Shown one piece after another: positions 1 to 6,787 of a stretch of 37,215 nt of DNA. Location: positions 1-37,215 of the forward strand of contig CAAGNQ010000019.1 of the NCBI GenBank assembly GCA_900771345.1, given 5' to 3'. Under the pieces are notes generated by a model. The model was given only the letters and a program-made list of their open reading frames with translations, searched no databases and had not been told where the DNA came from. This stretch comes from Clostridia bacterium. GTDB taxonomy: Bacteria; Bacillota; Clostridia; Christensenellales; Borkfalkiaceae. The position numbers were made by a program, and so were the translations under genes. Each line of letters begins with the position of its first letter. The first letter of the stretch is position 1.

Positions 1-160
1 GCGAAGTATTAGGAAGTTCGTATTCAAAGTTTATCTCCTCAGCGTCTGCTTTGGCAGAAAAATTCGCAAGCAATAACGTTCCTACGTATGAACATATAGC
101 AATAAGAACAAGTGAAAATAATAATATATACTTATCTTTTTTATTAATAAAAGTTTTCAT
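1..160 (-). CDS. Exported protein, N-terminal part only (cut by window edge)
   Basis: Reading the minus strand from an ATG at 158-160 gives an open frame that runs off the left edge. It starts MKTFINKKDKYILLLFSLVL and continues through a hydrophobic stretch to a plausible signal peptidase site (A-D-A before E-E). A short Lys-rich N-region followed by a hydrophobic core of about 20 residues is the usual form of a Gram-positive signal peptide, so the product is probably secreted or membrane anchored. Only 53 codons are visible and I recognise no domain. There is no ribosome binding site before the ATG; instead a good promoter ends 7 bases upstream, which suggests a leaderless transcript (see findings). 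Confidence 0.6.
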   Translation of the reverse strand, partial: MKTFINKKDKYILLFSLVLIAICSYVGTLLLANFSAKADAEEINFEYELPNTS

Positions 161-167
161 AAATAAA

Positions 168-196
168 ATTATATCATATAAGCGTTAAATTATCAA
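168..196 (-). promoter_or_regulatory. Sigma-A-type promoter for the truncated exported protein
   Basis: On the minus strand, TTGATA (191-196) and TATAAT (168-173) are separated by exactly 17 bases. The predicted start of transcription falls at or within a base or two of the ATG at 160. Confidence 0.6.
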
Positions 197-357
197 TATA
201 AAATTCAAAATAAATGAAATTATTTATGCCTTAATATGATGCTATTATTGAAAAAAAACTATTAAACTCCCACGCATATTTTTGCCTTGCTTTTGAAAAA
301 TATTGTCTTAATATGACAAATGGTGGCATATAAAGGTAATATTATGTAGAAAAAAGT

Positions 358-371
358 CGAACAAATGTTCG
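358..371. promoter_or_regulatory. Candidate LexA (SOS) box
   Basis: CGAACAAATGTTCG matches the Bacillus/Clostridia LexA (DinR) operator form CGAAC-N4-GTTCG at every fixed position. It lies 19 bases upstream of the -35 of the next gene. It is followed by seven T, so it could pass for a short terminator, but no gene upstream on either strand would need one there. A LexA site is usually nearer the promoter core, so this is a candidate only. Confidence 0.45.
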
Positions 372-390
372 TTTTTTTGGACATATAACA

Positions 391-420
391 TTGACTTATG
401 AAAACTTGTAAAAGTATAAT
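391..420 (+). promoter_or_regulatory. Promoter for the unrecognised protein at 464
   Basis: TTGACT (391-396) and TATAAT (415-420) are spaced by 18 bases. The -10 lies downstream of the first in-frame ATG at 398, so that ATG cannot be the start of a transcript made from this promoter. Confidence 0.65.
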
Positions 421-463
421 TTTTGTGACAGGCGAAAACATAGAAGATGAAGGGAGATACTAT

Positions 464-1009
464 ATGAATATTTATTATGCTAAGACTGTTCTATATGCGT
501 ATCCACACGTTGAGGCTATTATGGAGCAAATTGACGAACTTGTGGAAAGGAAGGCGTTATTTTCAATAAACGATTATTCGCCCTGCATAGAGATTGCGCA
601 AAAAATTCTTGATTTTACTGCGCAAAAAGACGTCTTTATTTTGATTAAGTTGTTTTGTGATAAGGCGCTTAGGAAGTTTACTGATGAAGAGAAAGATTGT
701 TTTGATTATAAATACTTTAAGATAAAACCAAAGGATTATTACGAGAACTTTGATGCTGAAAGTAGGGGATATTTTCGCCGTCAGGTCGTTCTTGCAAAAA
801 AGTTTGCCGATACTCTTGAAAAACTGGGTGCAACTGATAGGTGGTTTGAGGAAAATTGCCTTAAAATTGATTTTTTCAAAGAAATGTATAAGCGTGTTTT
901 AGAGCACGAAAAATCATCCTTAAAAAATAAACCTAAAAAGGATAAACAAAAGAGAAATGATAAGGAAAAAGAAATTTTAGATAAAAAGAAACTTGGTTTA
1001 TCGGCTTAG
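464..1009 (+). CDS. Unrecognised Lys-rich cytoplasmic protein
   Basis: I do not recognise this 181-residue protein. It begins MNIYYAKTVL, has no signal peptide or membrane segment, looks largely helical, and ends in a highly basic tail of about 35 residues rich in K, D, E and N. A stretch reading DYKYFKIKP near the middle recalls the sigma-like or ArpU-type helical regulators of Firmicutes, but this is too weak to assign function. The frame is open from an ATG at 398; I chose ATG 464 because an AGGGAG ribosome binding site sits 6-7 bases before it and because the promoter (-10 at 415-420) lies inside the longer version. The gene ends one base before the convergent gene's stop codon. A LexA-like palindrome lies upstream. 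Confidence 0.7.
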   Translation: MNIYYAKTVLYAYPHVEAIMEQIDELVERKALFSINDYSPCIEIAQKILDFTAQKDVFILIKLFCDKALRKFTDEEKDCFDYKYFKIKPKDYYENFDAESRGYFRRQVVLAKKFADTLEKLGATDRWFEENCLKIDFFKEMYKRVLEHEKSSLKNKPKKDKQKRNDKEKEILDKKKLGLSA

Positions 1010-1010
1010 G

Positions 1011-1769
1011 CTATTCGTAGTCGTTTTCATCATAATATTTAGATACAAAATTATTAGAAGGCTTTTTGTTTAATGCCACAAAAAGAGCGACTATGCCTGC
1101 GAATAGCAAACAAATTATTATAATGATTTTAAGACTAAAATGTTCGTCGCTATTTTGGTTATTGTTATTCGGATTTTCTTCTGGATTTAGAGTTTGGTCA
1201 ATCTCGGGAGGAAGAAAGGTCAGTTCGTTTGGGTGAAGAGCAAGTGTGAAGGGATATATGTCACTTTCTTTAACGTATCCTAGTCTGCCGTTATATCCAA
1301 CGTAATATGATTTTTCTTCGTTAAAACTGTAACTGCCGTAAAATTTTAATTGTCTTTCTGCAAAAAGATATTGAATGGGTGTTTGCAAACTAGCATCAGC
1401 ATATAAAACGGTTGTTTGTGCTGTTGTTATTTTTATGCTTGCGAAGGGGGAGTTTACTATTAATCCGTCGTCAAACAGATTTTCTTTTTTAACGTATCCA
1501 TCGAGTGCTGCGTTCCCGTCTGTTCCGTAGCATTCGACGTGATAAAATCCTCCCGTTTGACCTAGAACTTTAACGTAATAGGTATACGGTAGAAAAAATA
1601 ACGGAGAACTTTCGTCAGCGTTGGCATAGAAAATCGAATCTTCATTGATAACCCTTAGGTAAATGGACTCAGCGCTTGCAATATTAACGTTAGCAGTGAG
1701 CATAGTGGCAAAAGTAAACTGCAAAATTAACAGTACGATTGCCAGCGTATTATAAATAAATCTTTTCAT
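1011..1769 (-). CDS. Membrane-anchored protein with SH3-like repeats
   Basis: The product has 252 residues: an N-terminal hydrophobic signal segment ending near a run A-S-A-E, two extracellular beta-rich units of about 60-70 residues resembling bacterial SH3 domains (each with an aromatic G-Y-V-K type turn: DGYVKKENL and LGYVKESDI), a low-complexity Asn/Pro-rich linker, and a C-terminal membrane segment (IIIIICLLFAGIVALFVAL) with a short acidic cytoplasmic tail. SH3-like domains of this kind often bind cell-wall peptides; here that is inference. A GTG two codons upstream (1773-1775) is in frame, but the AAGGTG binding site overlaps it and is well spaced for the ATG at 1767-1769. No catalytic domain is present. 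Confidence 0.7.
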   Translation of the reverse strand: MKRFIYNTLAIVLLILQFTFATMLTANVNIASAESIYLRVINEDSIFYANADESSPLFFLPYTYYVKVLGQTGGFYHVECYGTDGNAALDGYVKKENLFDDGLIVNSPFASIKITTAQTTVLYADASLQTPIQYLFAERQLKFYGSYSFNEEKSYYVGYNGRLGYVKESDIYPFTLALHPNELTFLPPEIDQTLNPEENPNNNNQNSDEHFSLKIIIIICLLFAGIVALFVALNKKPSNNFVSKYYDENDYE

Positions 1770-1800
1770 AACCACACCTTATATTTTTTAGGTAAGTTCG

Positions 1801-1830
1801 ATTATAAACTAAATTCTAGGGCATTAGTAA
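1801..1830 (-). promoter_or_regulatory. Possible promoter for the SH3-like protein
   Basis: Minus strand: TATAAT at 1801-1806 with a weak -35, TTACTA, at 1825-1830 (18-base spacer). Confidence 0.4.
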
Positions 1831-1918
1831 GGAAAAATTATCTAAATATCGCCTTTATTGTCAAAAACACTTTTAGAAATTAAATAAGGAGAGATTATTT
1901 TGCGTATAATATTAAAGT

Positions 1919-2530
1919 ATGCACAAAGAACTTTTTGATATTAGCGAAAAAAGATTAAAACTAATTTATCGAGTGCTTAAAGTAGTCCTTCTTTTGTATT
2001 GGTCGGCTTTTACATTATTGTTTTCATTTTTCTGTATTGAAAGGATGTGTTATCCACAAGGATATAAAGAAATCGTTTTTAAGTATGCAGAGGAATTTTC
2101 TCTCGATAGCAATTTAATATTCTCGGTTATTAGGATAGAGAGTAGTTTTAATGAAAAGGCAAAAAGTTCGGCAGGGGCGAAAGGTCTTATGCAAATAACC
2201 GATAAAACGGGAGAATATATTTCAAAAAAATTAAACAAAACTAGTTACGACCTTTTTAATCCGAACGACAATATTGAGTTCGGCTGTTATTATTTAGATT
2301 ATTTAATGGAGAGGTTCAATAACCTTCAGACCGTGCTCGTTGCATATAATGCTGGTGAGGGTAAGGTGAGAGAGTGGCTGAATGATGAAAGATATAGTTT
2401 AGACAGGGAAAATCTAATAAGAATACCATATAAAGAAACAGAAGAATACGTAGAAAAAATTCAAAAAAGTTTTGCAAAATATAAAAAAATATATGGAAAT
2501 ATTGTTGACAAAACAAAAAATATTGAGTAA
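1919..2530 (+). CDS. Membrane-anchored lytic murein transglycosylase
   Basis: This 203-residue protein has one N-terminal membrane segment (about residues 19-40) followed by an SLT-type (GH23) transglycosylase domain. It cleaves the MurNAc-GlcNAc bond of peptidoglycan to give 1,6-anhydro ends, acting on the outer face of the membrane. The family signature is complete: the catalytic Glu74 in RIESSFN, then GAKGLMQIT (87-95) and AYNAGEGKV (about 142-150). It is short for the family, with little outside the catalytic domain. The start lacks a nearby ribosome binding site: an AAGGAGAG lies 25 bases upstream and a TATAAT lies only 8 bases upstream. tRNA-Leu follows 15 bases after the stop codon. 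Confidence 0.88.
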   Translation: MHKELFDISEKRLKLIYRVLKVVLLLYWSAFTLLFSFFCIERMCYPQGYKEIVFKYAEEFSLDSNLIFSVIRIESSFNEKAKSSAGAKGLMQITDKTGEYISKKLNKTSYDLFNPNDNIEFGCYYLDYLMERFNNLQTVLVAYNAGEGKVREWLNDERYSLDRENLIRIPYKETEEYVEKIQKSFAKYKKIYGNIVDKTKNIE

Positions 2531-2545
2531 TATATATAGGCTAGT

Positions 2546-2628
2546 GTGAGGGTGGCGAAATTGGCAGACGCGTACGTTTGAGGGGCGTATGGTTATCCGT
2601 GTGGGTTCAAGTCCCATCCTTCACACCA
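2546..2628 (+). tRNA. tRNA-Leu (anticodon GAG)
   Basis: The acceptor arms GUGAGGG (2546-2552) and CCUUCAC (2618-2624) pair over 7 bp with one G-U, followed by discriminator A and an encoded CCA. The D arm (GGCGAAAUUGGCAGACGC) is typical of tRNA-Leu. The anticodon loop UUGAGGG gives anticodon GAG, reading CUC and CUU. There is a class II variable arm and a GUUCAAGUC T loop. Length is 83 nt. Confidence 0.95.
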
Positions 2629-2635
2629 AATAGAG

Positions 2636-2663
2636 AAGAAGACCGAACGGTCTTCTTTTTTTA
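2636..2663 (+). terminator. Intrinsic terminator after tRNA-Leu
   Basis: The stem GAAGACCG / CGGTCTTC has a 2-base spacer (so a 4-base loop if one pair opens) and is followed by eight T. Confidence 0.85.
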
Positions 2664-2676
2664 TATATAAGAAGAT

Positions 2677-2768
2677 GGGACTTGGACGAAGTCCTCCGTA
2701 ACCGAGTGGAGGAGCATATGGAGAAAATTTGCCTAGCAAATTTCTTATTTACTGTTGATTTTGATTAA
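2677..2768 (+). other. Structured intergenic stretch with a possible 16-codon ORF
   Basis: Two hairpins compete for the same bases: GGACTT/AAGTCC (2678-2683 with 2689-2694) and CCTCC/GGAGG (2693-2697 with 2708-2712). The second would hide GGAGGAG, which is placed 3-5 bases before an ATG at 2718. That ATG opens a 16-codon frame (MEKICLANFLFTVDFD) ending at 2768, and a third hairpin AAATTTG/CAAATTT lies inside it. The frame overlaps the -35 of the next promoter. It may be a leader peptide, a repeat element or chance. Confidence 0.25.
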
Positions 2769-2783
2769 AAAGTGTGATACAAT
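2755..2783 (+). promoter_or_regulatory. Promoter for the Bfd-like protein
   Basis: TTGATT (2755-2760), a 17-base spacer and TACAAT (2778-2783), followed by an AAAGGAGA ribosome binding site before the ATG at 2813. Confidence 0.75.
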
Positions 2784-2812
2784 AAATTCAATCATTAAAG
2801 GAGAAAAGAGAT

Positions 2813-3010
2813 ATGAAAGAAAATTACATAGTATGCAACTGCAAACAGGTAAGTTATGCAAACATTGTTGACGCTTTGCACGACCATAATAAGATGGAGG
2901 ACGTTATTAAGGTTTTTGAAGACGTTCAAAAGGCTACCCACTGTACAACCGGCTGTGGTGGATGCTACCAAAAGGTTTTAGATATTATATCAGAAGTTTT
3001 AATGGGTTAA
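2813..3010 (+). CDS. Bfd-like [2Fe-2S] protein
   Basis: This 65-residue protein matches the BFD-like [2Fe-2S]-binding domain. C8 and C10 (VCNCKQV) pair with C48 and C51 (TGCGGC); an extra Cys is at 44. In Bfd this cluster delivers electrons to bacterioferritin to release iron; the same domain also occurs in NirB, NifU and copper proteins. Here it is a stand-alone single-domain protein in its own one-gene transcript with a promoter and a strong terminator, and no ferritin gene is near, so the partner is unknown. Stand-alone proteins of this type are common in Clostridia. The start is set by AAAGGAG 8 bases upstream. Confidence 0.85.
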   Translation: MKENYIVCNCKQVSYANIVDALHDHNKMEDVIKVFEDVQKATHCTTGCGGCYQKVLDIISEVLMG

Positions 3011-3030
3011 TTTTCTACCGATAATACAAA

Positions 3031-3077
3031 AAGCACACTATTTTTCTTAATACTAAGAATAGTGTGCTTGTTTTTTT
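3031..3077. terminator. Intrinsic terminator, probably bidirectional
   Basis: AAGCACACTATT pairs with AATAGTGTGCTT (3031-3068), followed by a T run on the plus strand. On the minus strand five T follow the same stem, so it can also end the convergent ychF transcript. Confidence 0.85.
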
Positions 3078-3095
3078 AATAATTTTTATTTACCG

Positions 3096-4193
3096 TTATA
3101 CGTTAAACCTAAATAGAACAACGTCACCGTCTTTTATGACGTATTCTTTACCCTCGGAACGAACTTTTCCTTTTTCTTTAGCGAGGTTAAAACTGCCAAG
3201 TTCTACTAGAATATCGTAGTCAACAATCTCTGCGCGAATAAAACCTTTTTCAAAATCGCTATGAATTTTGCCTGCAGCCTGTGGTGCTTTAGTGCCCTTT
3301 GTTATAGTCCACGCCCTAACTTCCTTTTCGCCGGCAGTAAGATAACTTATTAGCCCTAAAAGCCTATAAGAAGTGGTGACAAGTCTATCAAGCCCACTTT
3401 CTTTCAAGCCAAATTCCTTTAAAAACATCTCTTGTTCATCAGGTTCTAGCATAGAAAGTTCCTCTTCGGTTTTAGCGCAAATGACCATATATTCAGCACC
3501 CTCTGCTTTAGCAAAGTCGATAACCTTTTTAACGAGAGGAAGAGATTCTTCGTCCTTTCCCATATCTTTTTCGCCGATATTAGCAGTATAAATTACAGGT
3601 TTACTCGTGAGCAAAAACAAAGTGTTTAGATACTCTTTTTCTTCGTCAGAACAGTCGAGCGTTCTGGCAGGCTTAAATTCTAACAAGTGGTCGTATAACC
3701 TTTGCAAAAATTCAGCCTCAATCTTATACTTTTTATCTCCCGTTTTAGTCATAGAAATTGCTTTATCAAGACGCTTTTTAATGCTTTCAGTATCAGCAAA
3801 AACGAGTTCTAGATTAATAGTTTCTATATCCTCTAACGGGTCAATCTTACTGTCGACGTGCGTAACGTTTTCATCTTCAAAACAACGAACGACGTGAACG
3901 ATAGCGTCAGTTTCGCGAATGTTTGCTAAAAACTTATTGCCAAGTCCCTCGCCCTTACTAGCACCTTTAACAAGCCCTGCAATGTCAACGAATTCGACAA
4001 CTGCAGGCGTAATTTTTTTGGTGTTATACATTTTGCCTAAAATTTCTAATCGTTTATCGGGAACGGCAACTATGCCAACGTTTGGTTCAATAGTGCAGAA
4101 AGGATAATTAGCACATTCTGCCCCAGCGTGAGTAATTGCGTTAAAAAGAGTAGATTTGCCAACGTTCGGAAGTCCAACAACGCCTAATTTCAT
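3096..4193 (-). CDS. ychF: Redox-regulated ATPase YchF (Obg family)
   Basis: The product (365 residues, the normal length) is the universally conserved OLA1/YchF P-loop ATPase, which binds ribosomes and is linked to stress responses. The P-loop GLPNVGKST is at residues 7-15, the G3 motif DIAG lies at about 70, and the usual NKxD is replaced by NIGE, which in this family shifts specificity from GTP to ATP. The C-terminal TGS domain is present (ending VVLFRFNV). The ATG follows a GGAGA site. It is divergent from argS, with the two predicted promoters back to back. Confidence 0.96.
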   Translation of the reverse strand: MKLGVVGLPNVGKSTLFNAITHAGAECANYPFCTIEPNVGIVAVPDKRLEILGKMYNTKKITPAVVEFVDIAGLVKGASKGEGLGNKFLANIRETDAIVHVVRCFEDENVTHVDSKIDPLEDIETINLELVFADTESIKKRLDKAISMTKTGDKKYKIEAEFLQRLYDHLLEFKPARTLDCSDEEKEYLNTLFLLTSKPVIYTANIGEKDMGKDEESLPLVKKVIDFAKAEGAEYMVICAKTEEELSMLEPDEQEMFLKEFGLKESGLDRLVTTSYRLLGLISYLTAGEKEVRAWTITKGTKAPQAAGKIHSDFEKGFIRAEIVDYDILVELGSFNLAKEKGKVRSEGKEYVIKDGDVVLFRFNV

Positions 4194-4238
4194 ATTAAAT
4201 CTCCATAAAAAATTATATATTTATTATATCATTAAACA

Positions 4239-4267
4239 ATTATAATCCAAATTAAAAAAAATTACAA
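4239..4267 (-). promoter_or_regulatory. ychF promoter
   Basis: Minus strand: TTGTAA (4262-4267), 17 bases, TATAAT (4239-4244). A second TATAAT closer to the gene has no clear -35. Confidence 0.6.
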
Positions 4268-4276
4268 GTTTTTAGG

Positions 4277-4306
4277 TTGCTTTTTTAATAAATTATGTGG
4301 TATTAT
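4277..4306 (+). promoter_or_regulatory. argS promoter
   Basis: TTGCTT (4277-4282), an 18-base spacer and TATTAT (4301-4306), 22 bases upstream of the ATG. The untranslated leader is too short for a T-box. Confidence 0.55.
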
Positions 4307-4328
4307 GTTATAGTAAACGGAGAAAATT

Positions 4329-6014
4329 ATGGATTACAAGAATTATATTGCTGAAAAATTGAACATAGACGGAGTGAGTACGGAGGAGCTAGTCTCCTTT
4401 ATAGAACTTCCACCAAACACCGAGATGGGCGATTTTGCGTTGCCTTGTTTTAAACTTGCTAAAATTATGCGTATGCCACCTGTTAAAATAGCAGAGGATA
4501 TCGCTCAAAAGTTTTGCTGTGACGAACATATTGAAAATTGCACGGCAGTAAACGGATATTTGAACTTTAAAATTAATCGTAAAGGGTTTGCTAACGGCCT
4601 TCTTTCTAAAATTATTAAAGAGGGGGATAACTACGGAAAAAGCGATATAGGTAACGGCAAGGTTATTTGCATTGACTATTCGTCAATCAATATTGCAAAG
4701 CCATTTCATATCGGGCATTTAAGCACGACTGTTATAGGCAGTGCATTGTGCAAAATTTTCAGGTTTTTAGGCTATAAAGTGGTAGGGATAAACCACCTTG
4801 GCGATTACGGCACGCAGTTTGGAAAACTAATAGTCGCATTTAAGCGTTGGAGTAGTAAGGAAGCAGTTTTGAAGGGGCGCTTAAAAGAACTTTCTAGAAT
4901 ATACGTTAAGTATCACGACGAGGCTAAAGTTGACCCTAGTATGGACGACGAGGCAAGGCGTTATTTTAAACTTATTGAAGATGGGGACAAGGAGGCAGGC
5001 GAACTTTTTGAACTGTTTAAGAGGATAACGCTTGAAGAAGTTGAAAAGATTTATAAACTTTTAAACGTTACCTTTGATTCGTATGCTGGCGAGAGTTTTT
5101 ATAACGATAAAATGCAACCGATAGTAGACGAACTTAATGAAAAAGGTTTAATAAAGAAATCAGAAGGGGCATCAATCGTTGACCTTGAAGAATACGGAAT
5201 GCCACCTTGCTTAATATTAAAGTCAGACGGTTCAACCCTTTACGCAACCCGTGATATTGCCGCAGCCGTTTATAGAAAAAATACTTATAATTTCGATAAG
5301 TGTTTATACGTCGTTGCATATCAGCAGAATTTGCACTTTAAGCAGTTTTTTAAAGTTTTGGAACTTATGGGCAAAGACTGGGCTAAAGATATGGTGCACG
5401 TTGCTTACGGCATGGTTTCGCTTGAGAGTGGCTCTATGAGTACGAGAGCAGGCAACGTCGTGCTATTAGAGGACGTTATAAACAAGACGATTGAAAAGGC
5501 TTATAAGGTTATTGAAGATAAGAATCCTGCGCTTGAAAACAAGCAAGAGATTGCAAGGGCCGTTGGTACTGGCGCAGTTATTTTCGGTGCTCTTTGCAAT
5601 AATAAGATTAAAGATATAGTGTTTAGTTACGATAGAGTTTTATCGTTCGAGGGGGAAACTTGCCCTTACGTTCAATATACTGTTGCTAGGGCAAATAGCG
5701 TTATAGCAAAGTGTGGGGATAAAATAGTTGACTTTGGCGACATAACAATGAATAACGACGAGTATGAGGTTATATCATATCTCGGCAAGTTTGAAGGAAT
5801 CATAAAAAACTCGGCTGAAAAATACGAGCCGTCACTTATAACGAGATACGCTATTGATTTAGCGACGGCGTTTAATAAATTCTATATGGGTAATAAGGTG
5901 GCTTGTGAGGATAGCAATATTAGGAATTTCCGTCTAGCAATAACCAAAGCAACAAAAATTACTTTAACTAACGCATTAACCCTTTTAGGAATTGAAACAG
6001 TGGAGCAAATGTAA
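4329..6014 (+). CDS. argS: Arginyl-tRNA synthetase
   Basis: This class I synthetase charges tRNA-Arg with arginine using ATP, in the cytoplasm. It has 561 residues, normal for bacterial ArgS. Visible parts are the N-terminal Add-1 (tRNA D-loop) domain with NTEMGDFALPCF, the HIGH motif (127-130, AKPFHIGHL), the GDYGTQFG motif, the KMSKS-equivalent region SMSTRAGNVV and the C-terminal anticodon-binding helices ending in LGIETVEQM. The start is supported by CGGAG 7 bases upstream. Its stop overlaps the start of the next gene (TAATG). Confidence 0.97.
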   Translation: MDYKNYIAEKLNIDGVSTEELVSFIELPPNTEMGDFALPCFKLAKIMRMPPVKIAEDIAQKFCCDEHIENCTAVNGYLNFKINRKGFANGLLSKIIKEGDNYGKSDIGNGKVICIDYSSINIAKPFHIGHLSTTVIGSALCKIFRFLGYKVVGINHLGDYGTQFGKLIVAFKRWSSKEAVLKGRLKELSRIYVKYHDEAKVDPSMDDEARRYFKLIEDGDKEAGELFELFKRITLEEVEKIYKLLNVTFDSYAGESFYNDKMQPIVDELNEKGLIKKSEGASIVDLEEYGMPPCLILKSDGSTLYATRDIAAAVYRKNTYNFDKCLYVVAYQQNLHFKQFFKVLELMGKDWAKDMVHVAYGMVSLESGSMSTRAGNVVLLEDVINKTIEKAYKVIEDKNPALENKQEIARAVGTGAVIFGALCNNKIKDIVFSYDRVLSFEGETCPYVQYTVARANSVIAKCGDKIVDFGDITMNNDEYEVISYLGKFEGIIKNSAEKYEPSLITRYAIDLATAFNKFYMGNKVACEDSNIRNFRLAITKATKITLTNALTLLGIETVEQM

Positions 6015-6664
6015 TGAATAAACTTGTAATTTTTGACCTTGACGGCACGCTTTTAGACACGCTTCCTGATATTCATTTTTACGTTAACCGAATGCTAGAG
6101 CATTTTGATTATCCACTTCGCACTAAAGAAGAGGTTATGCATTTTATCGGGTGTGGCTCAAGGAATTTAATCAAAAAGAGTTTGCCGAATAATTTAACTG
6201 AAGAGAGAATAACCGAGTGCCACAACTATTATAATAAAGTGTACACTCAATCGAATAGCCCCAGAACAAAACTTTTTGACGTCATACCTCAAGTTGTTAA
6301 AAACCTAAAACAAAGAGGCTATAAGATTGCCATTTTAACTAATAAACCACAAGAAACAACCGATACGGTTTACGAGCGATATATGAAGGATATGGGTTTT
6401 GACCTAGTCGTAGGGCAAAAAGAAGGAGTAAAAGTTAAACCCGACCCGACTTCTGCTAAAGAAATCTTAAAAAGGTTTGACGTTTTGCCGGAGAATACCT
6501 ATTTTGTTGGGGACGGCGAAACTGACGTTGAAACTTCTATTAATCTCGGTTCAAACGGTATAGCCGTTCTGTGGGGATATAGAAATAAAGACCAATTACT
6601 ATCTGCTGGGGCAAAAGTTTTTGCCACTAATCCAGTTCAATTAAATGATTTAATATCCAAATAA
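6014..6664 (+). CDS. HAD-family phosphatase (phosphoglycolate phosphatase-like)
   Basis: This 216-residue protein belongs to the haloacid dehalogenase superfamily with a helical cap, closest in form to Gph/PpaX. Motif I is DLDGTLLDT (8-16; Asp8 nucleophile and Asp10), motif II is ILTNK, motif III Lys is in VKPDP, and motif IV is VGDGETDVE. Likely substrates are small phosphate esters such as phosphoglycolate or pyrophosphate, but the substrate cannot be told from sequence. Its ATG overlaps the argS stop codon, so translation is probably coupled. Confidence 0.88.
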   Translation: MNKLVIFDLDGTLLDTLPDIHFYVNRMLEHFDYPLRTKEEVMHFIGCGSRNLIKKSLPNNLTEERITECHNYYNKVYTQSNSPRTKLFDVIPQVVKNLKQRGYKIAILTNKPQETTDTVYERYMKDMGFDLVVGQKEGVKVKPDPTSAKEILKRFDVLPENTYFVGDGETDVETSINLGSNGIAVLWGYRNKDQLLSAGAKVFATNPVQLNDLISK

Positions 6665-6787
6665 TCATAAATATTTTTAATTCTTTTACTGCATTTCGCA
6701 GAATATTCACTCATTTATATTATAAAATCGCCGTTAGGCGAACACTTATTAAAATCAACTAAATTTAGCCTGATAAAGGAGGTTGTA

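Larger units (their letters stand above)
161..463. other. Divergent intergenic region
   Basis: These 303 bases hold no gene. They contain the minus-strand promoter at 168-196, two copies of CTTAATATGA (230-239 and 307-316), the second inside an imperfect palindrome (303-319), a perfect CGAAC-N4-GTTCG palindrome (358-371), and the plus-strand promoter at 391-420. I see no RNA gene. Confidence 0.6.

Noticed and set aside
352..378. Intrinsic terminator formed by CGAAC/GTTCG and T7
   Set aside because: No gene on either strand ends next to it, and the sequence is an exact LexA-box form. Kept as a regulatory candidate; a terminator for an unseen RNA is not excluded.
2546..2745. Attachment site of an integrated element at tRNA-Leu
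   Set aside because: The repeated 11 bases are inverted and very close, and there is no integrase or foreign gene cluster nearby.
4194..4328. T-box riboswitch before argS
   Set aside because: Only 135 bases are available, shared with the ychF promoter, and the predicted leader is about 15-20 bases. No specifier loop or TGGNACCGCG box is seen.
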